Positions 8,738-16,851 of a stretch of DNA of 64,000 nucleotides are shown piece by piece (the stretch's first letter is position 1; the number at the start of each line of letters is the position of its first letter). The notes under the pieces are model-generated. The model made no database searches and was not told the origin of the DNA. It saw only the letters and a program-made list of their open reading frames with translations. A program made the position numbers and the translations under genes. The DNA comes from CALBPI01 sp942491885 (lineage in GTDB: Bacteria; Pseudomonadota; Gammaproteobacteria; Steroidobacterales; Woeseiaceae). Location of the stretch: NCBI GenBank assembly GCA_942491885.1, contig CALOCQ010000008.1, positions 434,001 through 498,000 on the forward strand, in the 5' to 3' direction.

Positions 8738-8977
8738 ATGAGCAGTATTGAAGACCAGGTCAAAAGCATCGTCGCTGAACAGCTTGGTGTAAAAGAAGAA
8801 GAAGTCACGAACGCGGCGTCGTTTGTCGATGATCTTGGCGCCGATTCACTGGACACGGTCGAATTGGTTATGGCGTTGGAAGAGGAATTCGAAACAGAGA
8901 TTCCCGACGAAGACGCTGAGAAGATTACAACGGTTCAGCAGGCTATTGACTACGTCAGCAGCCGCCGCGACAGCTAA
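8738..8977 (+). CDS. acpP: Acyl carrier protein
   Basis: A 79-residue acidic four-helix protein. The phosphopantetheine attachment site is Ser37 in GADSLD. The start at 8738 is fixed by AAAGGGA nine to ten bases upstream and by the N-terminus MSSIEDQVKSIV typical of AcpP; an upstream in-frame ATG at 8642 would add 32 non-homologous residues. It carries growing acyl chains between FabD, FabG and FabF, its neighbours. It is preceded by its own probable -10 and followed by a GC-rich hairpin before fabF, which could set its higher transcript level. Confidence 0.97.
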   Translation: MSSIEDQVKSIVAEQLGVKEEEVTNAASFVDDLGADSLDTVELVMALEEEFETEIPDEDAEKITTVQQAIDYVSSRRDS

Positions 8978-8984
8978 CAGTGAT

Positions 8985-9002
8985 GCGCCCCGAACGGGGC
9001 GC
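8985..9002 (+). terminator. GC-rich hairpin after acpP, possible partial terminator
   Basis: GCGCCCCG-AA-CGGGGCGC forms a perfect 8-bp inverted repeat eight bases after the acpP stop. The following AATCTGTTCTTC is only weakly T-rich, so it may attenuate readthrough into fabF or protect the 3' end of acpP mRNA and not terminate fully. This is inferred from sequence only. Confidence 0.5.
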
Positions 9003-9078
9003 AATCTGTTCTTCTGCGGCGTCACATTGCCGCGCTCGCTGCAGCCTTTGAGTTGCGGTGGATACTACGGATAACACC

Positions 9079-10326
9079 ATGAGTAACAGACGCGTTGTCG
9101 TGACCGGCATGGGTATCATTTCCCCTGTCGGCAATACGATTGAGAAAGCATGGCAAAACGTAATCTCGGGCATATCCGGTGTCAGTGATATCGATGCCTT
9201 TGATGTCAGCGCGTTCACCACCCGGTTTGGCGGTTGTGTGCGGGGGTTCGATGCCGAAGAGCAGGGTATCCCCGCGAAAGAAGCGCGCAAGGTAGACCAA
9301 TTCATTCAATACGGCATTGCCGCGTGCAACCAGGCGCTGTCGGCGTCAGGTCTGGACGTGACCGCAGACAACGCACACCGCATCGGTGTGTTGATGGGCG
9401 CCGGGATTGGTGGCATTGGTACGATCGAGGCCAATCATTCGAAGTACCTGGCCGACCACAACCCACGCAAAATTTCCCCGTTTTTTGTCCCCGGCAGCAT
9501 CATCAATATGATCTCCGGGCACATCAGCATCATGCATGGAATAACAGGTCCAAACTTGTCAGTCGTGACTGCATGCACAACATCCACGCATGCGATTGGT
9601 CTTGCCGCGCGCACGATTGCCTACGGTGATGCTGATGCGATGCTGGCAGGCGGCGCCGAATATGCAACCACACCGATGGGCCTCGGCGGTTTTTGTGCCG
9701 CCCGCGCATTGTCGACACGCAATGACGACCCGCAGCAGGCAAGCCGGCCATTCGATAAAGACCGCGACGGCTTCGTGCTTGGTGATGGGGCCGGTTGCAT
9801 GATGCTCGAAGAGTACGAGCATGCGAAAGCGCGCGGTGCGACGATTTATGCAGAGCTTGCCGGTTTCGGCATGAGCGGCGATGCCTATCACATCACATCA
9901 CCACCGGAAGACGGCGCCGGTGCGGCGCGCAGCATGAGCAACGCGGTCGCTGATGCCCGCCTGAATATGGCCGAGATCGACTATTTGAATGCGCATGCGA
10001 CATCAACGCTTGCCGGAGATATCGGCGAAACCGTCGCGATCAAGCGTGCGTTCGGTGACCATGCGTCATCGCTCGCTATCAGCGCGACCAAGTCGACGAC
10101 CGGGCATCTGCTCGGCGCCGCGGGTGCGGTCGAAGGCATTTTCTGTGTGCTGGCGCTGCGCGATCAGGTCATTCCGCCGACCGCCAATCTCGACAATCCG
10201 GATCCGCAGTGCGATCTGGATTACGTGCCGAACGAGGCGCGAGCGGCGAAGCTGAAAGCTGTGGCATCCAATTCGTTTGGCTTTGGCGGCACAAACGGCA
10301 CGCTGGTCTTCACTGCTATTGATTAG
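9079..10326 (+). CDS. fabF: 3-oxoacyl-ACP synthase II FabF
   Basis: A 415-residue condensing enzyme. The nucleophile cysteine is in VTACTTSTHAIG, and the two histidines lie in LNAHATSTLAGD and TKSTTGHLLGAAGA, with SNSFGFGGTN near the C-terminus. This is the FabF/KAS II pattern, elongating malonyl-ACP with acyl-ACP. I chose the ATG at 9079 over the GTG at 9058 because MSNRRVVVTGMG is the family N-terminus and GGA lies just upstream. The NAHATST variant replaces the more frequent NAHGTST; the histidine is retained. Confidence 0.96.
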   Translation: MSNRRVVVTGMGIISPVGNTIEKAWQNVISGISGVSDIDAFDVSAFTTRFGGCVRGFDAEEQGIPAKEARKVDQFIQYGIAACNQALSASGLDVTADNAHRIGVLMGAGIGGIGTIEANHSKYLADHNPRKISPFFVPGSIINMISGHISIMHGITGPNLSVVTACTTSTHAIGLAARTIAYGDADAMLAGGAEYATTPMGLGGFCAARALSTRNDDPQQASRPFDKDRDGFVLGDGAGCMMLEEYEHAKARGATIYAELAGFGMSGDAYHITSPPEDGAGAARSMSNAVADARLNMAEIDYLNAHATSTLAGDIGETVAIKRAFGDHASSLAISATKSTTGHLLGAAGAVEGIFCVLALRDQVIPPTANLDNPDPQCDLDYVPNEARAAKLKAVASNSFGFGGTNGTLVFTAID

Positions 10327-10362
10327 AGCCGCGCGAGCGGCTGCCTATAGATTCCCACGAAC

Positions 10363-11790
10363 ATGACCGGCGTTCGGTATTTGCCGTTGGATAAATCTCC
10401 GGATCTGGAGCACCTGGCACGCTGCTATCCCGATCGCTATCCCTATCTACTAAAGAGCGTCAGCAACAACGACCCGCGGTCGGACAGCGTTGACATCCTG
10501 TTCGCGCGTTCGACCGGCGAGTTGCGGCTATGTCGCGGCGCTGACGGTTGGCAGTTGCACACCTGCGGAGAGGTGCCGGACATCGTCGGTAGCGACTTTC
10601 TGCATGGGCTGGACGTATGGTTCAAGGCTTTGGGCCCGGCGCCGGAGAGTGACCGTTCCCTGCCATTTCGCGGTGGCTGGTTTGTATACCTCGGCTACGA
10701 GCTCGCTGGTCAGGTCGAGCCCGACCTTAGCGCGCCCTTTAACGCAGACGAAACGGTCGCACTTGCGGCGCGCGTCCCCGTCGCCGTGATCAGTATCCGC
10801 GGGTCAAACCCGCGTAGCCTCGTGGTCGTCGAACCCGGATATGATTCGTTGGGTAGCGAGGTGTTTGATGACTGCATATTACCTGCCAATATTTTCGACG
10901 ATCACGGCGTTGCTAGCGCAGCTGTCACAAGTGCCGGTGCGTCAAATAACGCCATAGCGTTGAATGAGGATTCGCCGTCGCGGTTTATCGGCGCGGTGAA
11001 ACACGCGCTCGACTACATTGCCAATGGCGACATTTATCAGGCGAATCTGTCGCGCCGCTGGTATGGACCGATCGGCGATGCGGATGTGTCGTCGCTGTTT
11101 GCTGCCCTCAACCGGTCTAATCCGGCACCGTTTTCGGCTCTGGCGCGGCTCGGCGATCTTTGCATCGTGTCGTCGTCACCCGAGCGCCTCGTCCAGGTCA
11201 GCGGACGTTCGGTTTCGACACGCCCGATCGCCGGCACGCGCCCACGTGGCAGCGATGCGCATGAGGATCGGCGATTGCTGGAAGAACTGCGCGCCAATCC
11301 GAAAGAACAGGCAGAGCACGTTATGCTGATCGACCTCGAGCGCAACGATCTCGGTCGTATATGCCGCGCCGGCAGCGTGCATGTTGACGAATACATGGGG
11401 ATTGAGAGTTACGCGTTCGTGCACCATATCGTTTCCAATATTGCCGGCGAACTACGTGACGATGTGCTGCCCGGCGATGTCATTCGCGCCGTGTTTCCCG
11501 GCGGCACAATCACCGGCTGCCCCAAGTTCAGATGTATGCAAATTATTGCGCAACTCGAGGACGAGCCGCGTAGTGCGTATACCGGCTCGCTTGGTTACCT
11601 GAACCGTGACGGTGATATGGATCTGAATATCCTGATCCGCACGCTGATGCTTGCCAACGGCGAGCTGAGTTTTCGCACGGGCGCGGGCATCGTCGCCGAC
11701 TCAAACCCCGCTGCCGAGCTGGAAGAAACCCGGGCCAAGGCCGAGGGTCTGTTACGCGCGTTGAAGGCACCCATGACATGCAGTGGATAG
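10363..11790 (+). CDS. pabB: Aminodeoxychorismate synthase component I (PabB-like)
   Basis: A 475-residue chorismate-utilising enzyme. The catalytic domain is C-terminal: HVMLIDLERNDLGR, FPGGTITGCPKFRCM and ELEETRAKAEG are the standard signatures. PabB makes 4-amino-4-deoxychorismate from chorismate with ammonia from PabA, on the route to folate. Its 3' end overlaps pabC by 13 bases, which supports PabB over anthranilate synthase TrpE. Around residues 284-293 it has RPIAGTRPRG, so the lysine used as nucleophile by E. coli PabB (PIKGT) is alanine, as in TrpE. No glutamine amidotransferase gene is adjacent. Confidence 0.87.
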   Translation: MTGVRYLPLDKSPDLEHLARCYPDRYPYLLKSVSNNDPRSDSVDILFARSTGELRLCRGADGWQLHTCGEVPDIVGSDFLHGLDVWFKALGPAPESDRSLPFRGGWFVYLGYELAGQVEPDLSAPFNADETVALAARVPVAVISIRGSNPRSLVVVEPGYDSLGSEVFDDCILPANIFDDHGVASAAVTSAGASNNAIALNEDSPSRFIGAVKHALDYIANGDIYQANLSRRWYGPIGDADVSSLFAALNRSNPAPFSALARLGDLCIVSSSPERLVQVSGRSVSTRPIAGTRPRGSDAHEDRRLLEELRANPKEQAEHVMLIDLERNDLGRICRAGSVHVDEYMGIESYAFVHHIVSNIAGELRDDVLPGDVIRAVFPGGTITGCPKFRCMQIIAQLEDEPRSAYTGSLGYLNRDGDMDLNILIRTLMLANGELSFRTGAGIVADSNPAAELEETRAKAEGLLRALKAPMTCSG

Positions 11791-12563
11791 ACGCCGATGC
11801 TGACGGACGGGTTAGCGCGGGTAACCGTGGCCTTGCCTATGGGGATGGATTGTTCGAGACAATGCGGGTTATCGACGGGCGGATCCGCTTCATTGAATCG
11901 CACATGCAACGTCTCGAGCGCGGTTGTGACCGACTCGGTATTGCCATGCCGGATCCGACAACGCTTGCCCCTCGTCTGCAATCCAAAGCCGGCGCTGGCC
12001 GATGCGACTGGGTCAAGATGATCGTGACGCGTGGCGAGGGCGGACGTGGCTACGCCTGCGACGATAGGGCGGTACCGGTTGTCGTGGTCTCCAGCGGCAA
12101 CCTGAGTGCCACGAAGGCCCGTTGGCGGCTGAAGATATGCACCACCGCGCTAGCCGACGACGCGCAATTGGCGGGCATCAAACACCTTAATCGCCTCGCA
12201 CAGGTCATGGCGAGGAGAGAATGGGCGGGCGGTGACTATGACGAAGGCGTGATGTGCGACGCAGCGGGCAATATTGCCTGCGGTATCATGAGTAATGTGT
12301 TTAGCGTATATCGCGGAAATATCGTCACGCCACGTATCGATCGTGCCGGGGTTGCCGGTGTGATGCGCGGCTGGGTCCTGCAAAACGCCAATGTAGCCAC
12401 ACAGCGCATCAGACTCGACACGCTGATCGCGTCAGACGAGATTTTCGTGACCAACGCGCTGCGCGGCGTCGTCAGCGCGTCACAGGTTGGCGGTATCGAG
12501 CTGCCGGCTTCGACGCCGGTGGCCGATACGCTAAGACTGCGACTCGAGGCGGTGACAACGTGA
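11778..12563 (+). CDS. pabC: Aminodeoxychorismate lyase PabC
   Basis: A 261-residue fold-type IV PLP enzyme that releases pyruvate from aminodeoxychorismate to give p-aminobenzoate. The N-terminal NRGLAYGDGLFETMRV and the PLP lysine in IKHLNRLAQVMAR are characteristic, and the C-terminal DEIFVTNALRGVV fits. The 13-base overlap with pabB and the 4-base overlap with mltG show tight operon organisation. A branched-chain aminotransferase is the nearest alternative, but the pabB and mltG neighbours and the length favour PabC. Confidence 0.94.
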   Translation: MQWIDADADGRVSAGNRGLAYGDGLFETMRVIDGRIRFIESHMQRLERGCDRLGIAMPDPTTLAPRLQSKAGAGRCDWVKMIVTRGEGGRGYACDDRAVPVVVVSSGNLSATKARWRLKICTTALADDAQLAGIKHLNRLAQVMARREWAGGDYDEGVMCDAAGNIACGIMSNVFSVYRGNIVTPRIDRAGVAGVMRGWVLQNANVATQRIRLDTLIASDEIFVTNALRGVVSASQVGGIELPASTPVADTLRLRLEAVTT

Positions 12564-13621
12564 TACGAAAACTCATTATTTTGCTCGGCGGCCTGGTTGC
12601 CGCCGCGGTTGTGTCTGCCCTGGTGGCCTGGCAGATGATGAACGACTACCTGCACACGCCATTGCAACTCACCGGCGACTACTCTCTGACGGTGCCGCGC
12701 GGCGCGACGCTCAAAAGTATTGTTGCCGGGCTTGAGGCGGATGGTGTGACACAGAATGGGTATTGGCTGCTGGTCGATGCACGACGCCACGGCACAGCAG
12801 CCAGCATCAAGGCCGGGGATTACACGCTGACCCCCGGTCTGACGCCGGTGCAGATGATGGCGTTGCTGATTGCCGGTGATGTTGATCTCGAACGATTGAC
12901 GATTATCGAAGGCTGGACCGCGGCTCAGGCCGTTGCCGCGCTCATTGCGCACCCGGGCGTTGTCGATGATTTGCCGGTGACGCCATTGCAACGGGCGGAT
13001 GGCGAAGCATGGCTGGACGACGCTGCGCATCAGGCTTTAGCGGGTGTGCTCGATCTTGCGCAACCGAACATTGAAGGCTGGTTGTTTCCGGATACCTATC
13101 AATTTGCACGTGGCGTAAAGGCGAGCGCGATGCTGCGCAAAATGCACGCGCAGATGCGTTCTCGTCTTGCCGGGGTGTGGCAGGACGTGCCGACAGAAAG
13201 TGTGCTCGACGATGCCTACGATGCGCTGATACTGGCGTCGATTGTCGAGAAGGAAACACGCCGCGCAGATGAACGCGGCATTATCGCCGGCGTGTTTGAA
13301 CGCAGGCTAAACCGGGGTATGCGCCTGCAAACCGACCCGACCGTTATCTACGGCATTGGCCAAGCCTACGACGGTGATATCCGACGCCGCGATCTTGCGA
13401 CGGATACGCCGTACAATACCTACCGTATCAATGGTCTGCCGCCGACGCCGATCGCACTCCCGGGTCAGGCCTCGCTGCAAGCAGTGATGGCGCCCGTCGA
13501 TGGCCAGTCACTGTACTTCGTTGCCACCGGTGATCCTGATGGCAGTCATTTTTTCTCGGCAACGCTGGAAGAGCACAATGAAGCTGTTAACCGTTATTTG
13601 CGCAAACTCAGGTCACGCTAA
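12560..13621 (+). CDS. mltG: Endolytic murein transglycosylase MltG
   Basis: A 353-residue membrane-anchored YceG/MltG protein that cuts nascent glycan strands and ends their growth. The N-terminal helix (residues ~5-23) anchors it, a LysM-like subdomain follows, and the catalytic glutamate is in SIVEKETRRADERG (about residue 230). The signature RLQTDPTVIYG and YNTYRINGLPPTPI confirm the family. GTG start at 12560 overlaps pabC by four bases. Linkage pabC-mltG-tmk-holB is widespread in gammaproteobacteria. Confidence 0.96.
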   Translation: MIRKLIILLGGLVAAAVVSALVAWQMMNDYLHTPLQLTGDYSLTVPRGATLKSIVAGLEADGVTQNGYWLLVDARRHGTAASIKAGDYTLTPGLTPVQMMALLIAGDVDLERLTIIEGWTAAQAVAALIAHPGVVDDLPVTPLQRADGEAWLDDAAHQALAGVLDLAQPNIEGWLFPDTYQFARGVKASAMLRKMHAQMRSRLAGVWQDVPTESVLDDAYDALILASIVEKETRRADERGIIAGVFERRLNRGMRLQTDPTVIYGIGQAYDGDIRRRDLATDTPYNTYRINGLPPTPIALPGQASLQAVMAPVDGQSLYFVATGDPDGSHFFSATLEEHNEAVNRYLRKLRSR

Positions 13622-13624
13622 ACG

Positions 13625-14266
13625 ATGACTAAAGCGCGCGGCCGATTCATTTCAGTGGAAGGCGTCGAAGGCGTCGGCAAGACAACGGCCATAGACTTGC
13701 TTGCTGAGATTCTGGCGGCACGCGGTATCGCGTTTGTTCGCACGCGCGAGCCCGGTGGCACGCCGGTTGCCGAGTTGTTGCGTGACGTTGTGCTGGGACA
13801 CCACGACGAGGCGCTGACGGATACGACAGAGTTGCTGCTGATGTTTGCCGCCCGGGCGCAGAGCGTCGCCGGCGTCATCCGCCCGGCACTTGAGCGCGGC
13901 GAATGGGTGCTGTGTGACCGCTTCACCGACGCAACGCTCGCCTATCAGGGCTATGCGCGCGGGTTGCCGATGACACGGATTTATCAGCTTGCGGAATGGG
14001 TGCATGGGGATACATGGCCCGACACCACGATCCTGCTCGAGGCCAGCAGCGAAATTATCGCCCGGCGCTTGCGCGACCGTGAGCGTGCGGCCGACCGCAT
14101 TGAACAGCAACGAAATTCTTTCTTTGCCCGGGCGGCAGCGGGGTATCGCGAGCTCGCCGCCGCGCATCCGGCACGTTATTCATGCATCGACAGCGGGCAA
14201 TCTCTGGATGCCGTACGCGACGCTTTGGCACAGATTATTAATGAGCAATTGCCGGAAACGGCATAG
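13625..14266 (+). CDS. tmk: Thymidylate kinase
   Basis: A 213-residue P-loop kinase that phosphorylates dTMP to dTDP. The Walker A sequence is VEGVGKTTAID near residue 11, followed by REPGGTPVAELLRD, the dTMP-site DRFTDATLAYQGYARGL and a lid region LRDRERAADRIEQQ containing the catalytic arginines. The start is three bases after mltG. Length and motifs are normal for the gammaproteobacterial enzyme. Confidence 0.97.
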   Translation: MTKARGRFISVEGVEGVGKTTAIDLLAEILAARGIAFVRTREPGGTPVAELLRDVVLGHHDEALTDTTELLLMFAARAQSVAGVIRPALERGEWVLCDRFTDATLAYQGYARGLPMTRIYQLAEWVHGDTWPDTTILLEASSEIIARRLRDRERAADRIEQQRNSFFARAAAGYRELAAAHPARYSCIDSGQSLDAVRDALAQIINEQLPETA

Positions 14267-14316
14267 CCAATATTCATGTATTACATTTCTAATGTTTCCT
14301 AACCTATTGTTAAATA

Positions 14317-15270
14317 ATGTTTTGGCTTGATTCCACTGCAGAGCATCTGGAGCATCGTATTGCCGATGCCAGTTTGACGCATGCGTTGATGCTGGCCGGT
14401 CGACCGGGGCTGGGCAAGCGACAGCTGGCCGGTCGTATCGCGAAGCAGTTTCTGGGCCGCCTCGCGCCATCCGACGCGACTTTCTGCGAACCATCGTCGA
14501 TACAGGCGCCGGATTTCCACTACATCGTGCCGGAAGAGGGTAAGGCGCAGATTTCTGTCGATCAGATTCGCGCGCTCGGCGAGGCGTTCACACTGAGCAG
14601 TCACGCGGCGGCGGGCAAGCTCGCGGTGATAGAACCGGCCAACGCCATGACAATAGCGGCCGCGAACAGCCTGCTGAAGACGCTCGAAGAACCCAGCGGC
14701 GACAGTCTGTTGATCCTGATAGTGGACGATATGTCGCGGGTGCCGGCGACAATCATCAGCCGCACGACGGTATATCGGATACATCCTCCGGCTGCTGCTG
14801 CCGCGGCGCACTGGCTGGCAGAGCAGGGCGTGGACAGCGACCACATCGATGAGGCGCTGGCACTGGCGACCGGTGCGCCATTGCTTGCATTACAGCTGGT
14901 CAACGATGGCGGCGTCGAGGCAGCGCGCCGCATACGAGCCGATATCCGTGACCTGATGGCGGGCAGGAGCCGGCCTATGGGCGTCGCGTCGGGCTGGAAG
15001 TCGATGCCGCTGGCGCACGTACTTGCAGGACTGCGTGGCGTGACGCAATCGATGATCTACGCACAGTTGGCCCCCAAAATGGGAGCTGGGTCTGACTTTG
15101 GGGATTATGTTATGGACACTCGCGACGTGTTTTGCTATCTAGATGTTGTTAACAAACTTATCGCGAAGACAACCGGGAGCTACAACCCGGATCTGGCCCT
15201 GGAAGCATTAGTGATCCCGTGGGCTAACAGCCTTCGCGGGTATTTTGAATCGCAGTTTGCGGTTGCCTGA
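14317..15270 (+). CDS. holB: DNA polymerase III subunit delta prime
   Basis: A 317-residue AAA+ clamp-loader subunit. The degenerate P-loop AGRPGLGKRQLAGRIA, the sensor region SAHAAAGK-like HAAAGKLAVIEPANAM and NSLLKTLEEP (Walker B/SRC neighbourhood) identify HolB/DnaX family, and PATIISRTTVYRI matches SRC-type delta prime. The usual zinc module has four cysteines; only one (TFCEP, about residue 59) remains here. Position between tmk and a PilZ gene is the classical arrangement. The preceding 50 bases are AT-rich and may hold an internal promoter. Confidence 0.93.
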   Translation: MFWLDSTAEHLEHRIADASLTHALMLAGRPGLGKRQLAGRIAKQFLGRLAPSDATFCEPSSIQAPDFHYIVPEEGKAQISVDQIRALGEAFTLSSHAAAGKLAVIEPANAMTIAAANSLLKTLEEPSGDSLLILIVDDMSRVPATIISRTTVYRIHPPAAAAAAHWLAEQGVDSDHIDEALALATGAPLLALQLVNDGGVEAARRIRADIRDLMAGRSRPMGVASGWKSMPLAHVLAGLRGVTQSMIYAQLAPKMGAGSDFGDYVMDTRDVFCYLDVVNKLIAKTTGSYNPDLALEALVIPWANSLRGYFESQFAVA

Positions 15271-15299
15271 CCGGCGCCGCGACCGCTATTGGATACAAC

Positions 15300-15638
15300 A
15301 TGACAAAGCCCGGCCTGCTGACATTAACAATTAAGGACAAGAGCGCGCTGTACCTCGCGTACATGCCGTTCATCCGTAATGGCGGCCTGTTTATCCCGAC
15401 CAACAGCTCGTATCGCCTGGGCGACGAGGTGTTTATGCTGCTGAGTCTGATGGGCGAAGACGAGAAGCTGCCGGTCGCCGGCAAGGTCGTGTGGATGACG
15501 CCGAAAGGCGCGCAGGGCCAGCGTACGGCCGGTATCGGCGTGCAATTCTCGGAGCAGGATCAGGGTAATACGCAAAAGCGTATCGAGAACTATCTTGCCG
15601 GTGCGCTTGGCGGCGAAAAGGCCACGCACACGATGTAG
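15300..15638 (+). CDS. PilZ domain protein
   Basis: A 112-residue single-domain PilZ protein. It shows the short form found next to holB: YLAYMPFIRNGGLFIPT, LGDEVFMLLSLM, GKVVWMTPKGAQG and the strand RTAGIGVQFSEQD. Strong RxxxR and D/NxSxxG c-di-GMP motifs are not obvious, as in PilZ of Pseudomonas, which acts in type IV pilus assembly with PilB/FimX without binding c-di-GMP itself. Type IV minor pilins occur at 59.7-64 kb, so a pilus role is plausible. It is the last gene of the plus-strand block. Confidence 0.9.
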   Translation: MTKPGLLTLTIKDKSALYLAYMPFIRNGGLFIPTNSSYRLGDEVFMLLSLMGEDEKLPVAGKVVWMTPKGAQGQRTAGIGVQFSEQDQGNTQKRIENYLAGALGGEKATHTM

Positions 15639-15683
15639 CCGAGGGTGCGGCGGTGTCGCACGCGCTAATCAGTCAGCGCCGGC

Positions 15684-16721
15684 TCAGGCCTGAGCTAATC
15701 CACCTTTCAGCACGAACGTGTTAAACCCGCGCTCATTCATGATGTAGGCGCCGGCAGAGCTGCGCCGGCCGGTATCGCAGCACACGACGTAGGGGGTCTT
15801 CTTATCGAGCGTGCCGAGCTTCAGGCGGATGAAGTACAGCGGCATGTTGATGGAACCAGGCTTGCTGAAATTCTGGTATTCACTGGGCAGGCGCACATCA
15901 AGCCAGACGCCGCCTTTGTCGATGATTGCCTGAGCACCCGCCATATCGACCCAGTCGAGCATAGGTTCGTTCAACAGTGTGCGGAAATCTTCCTTGCCCA
16001 GCCGCATCACGGCGCCATCGCTGGTCATTGTGACGGTTGCGTTGCGCTTGGCTTCGGAGATCAGCGCCTCTTCGCCGAAGGTATTGCCGACCACCAGGTC
16101 CGCCAGCCGGATGCCTTCTTTATTCAACGGCGTCTCGCGGGTGACAATGGCCGTTCCCCGCGTGAGCACATAGAAATAATCGCCGTCGGTGCCCTGCTTG
16201 ATAATCTGGTCGCCGGACTTGAAATTCACCTGCTGCATGCGCATGAAGATCGCCTGAATGTTGGCCGGCGGGATCTTGTGGAATGCCTTGCTCTGCAGCA
16301 ATGTCGTCATCCAGTCATCCGACACGCCGAGCCCGTCACGCAGGTCGCTGACCTCGTAAGAGCCGGTCTGATCCCACGTCAGCATGACATCGAGCAGATC
16401 GCTGTCGATTGACAGGTAGCGCACAGTATCTTTAGCCCGTGCCGAGCAACGGCGCGGCAACAAGGGTGATAACGGGTTGCGCGCTTCTTCGCTGCCACCA
16501 CGGATGGTGTCGGCAACATTACCTTGCTCTACCAGCTCGACCGTTCCGGACAGGATGTAGTAGGTGCGCTTTTCACTATCGCCTTCGCTGAATAATAATT
16601 GCGAAGGTTCCAGCGAGCGAACCTGGGTCTTCTTGGCCAGCGCCCCGAGATTCTCGCCCTTGAGCCCATCGAGCGGGGAGAATTGGCGCAGGTCGCTAAT
16701 GGTGAGGGATTGTTCGGTCAT
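15684..16721 (-). CDS. Double cyclic-nucleotide-binding domain protein with C-terminal rhodanese domain
   Basis: A 345-residue cytoplasmic protein. Domain one (about 10-130) is a cNMP-binding fold with LLFSEGDSEKRTYYILSG; domain two (about 150-255) has GDQIIKQGTDGDYFYVL and the phosphate cassette FGEEALISEAKRNATV. The rhodanese domain (about 255-345) ends with the active loop CCDTGRRSSAG, whose second cysteine is the likely persulfide carrier. There is no DNA-binding domain. I prefer ATG 16721 to GTG/ATG upstream at 16772, which adds a non-family leader. Known relatives exist in gammaproteobacteria but the ligand is unknown; sensing or sulfur relay is inference. Confidence 0.88.
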   Translation of the reverse strand: MTEQSLTISDLRQFSPLDGLKGENLGALAKKTQVRSLEPSQLLFSEGDSEKRTYYILSGTVELVEQGNVADTIRGGSEEARNPLSPLLPRRCSARAKDTVRYLSIDSDLLDVMLTWDQTGSYEVSDLRDGLGVSDDWMTTLLQSKAFHKIPPANIQAIFMRMQQVNFKSGDQIIKQGTDGDYFYVLTRGTAIVTRETPLNKEGIRLADLVVGNTFGEEALISEAKRNATVTMTSDGAVMRLGKEDFRTLLNEPMLDWVDMAGAQAIIDKGGVWLDVRLPSEYQNFSKPGSINMPLYFIRLKLGTLDKKTPYVVCCDTGRRSSAGAYIMNERGFNTFVLKGGLAQA

Positions 16722-16851
16722 TAACTGCTTTTCGTGTTTTGCTATCGGCACCGCGCCTTGCACGGCGTGCATAGTCTAGCATTTAATTATCAGCAACTTG
16801 CGTTAACGGCGTGGCAATTTTGACACTAGGTTCGCGGCGGTCCGGACCGGC

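Noticed and set aside
12236..13030. Minus-strand ORF across the pabC-mltG junction
   Set aside because: It spans two well-identified plus-strand genes and shows no domain. Shadow ORF.
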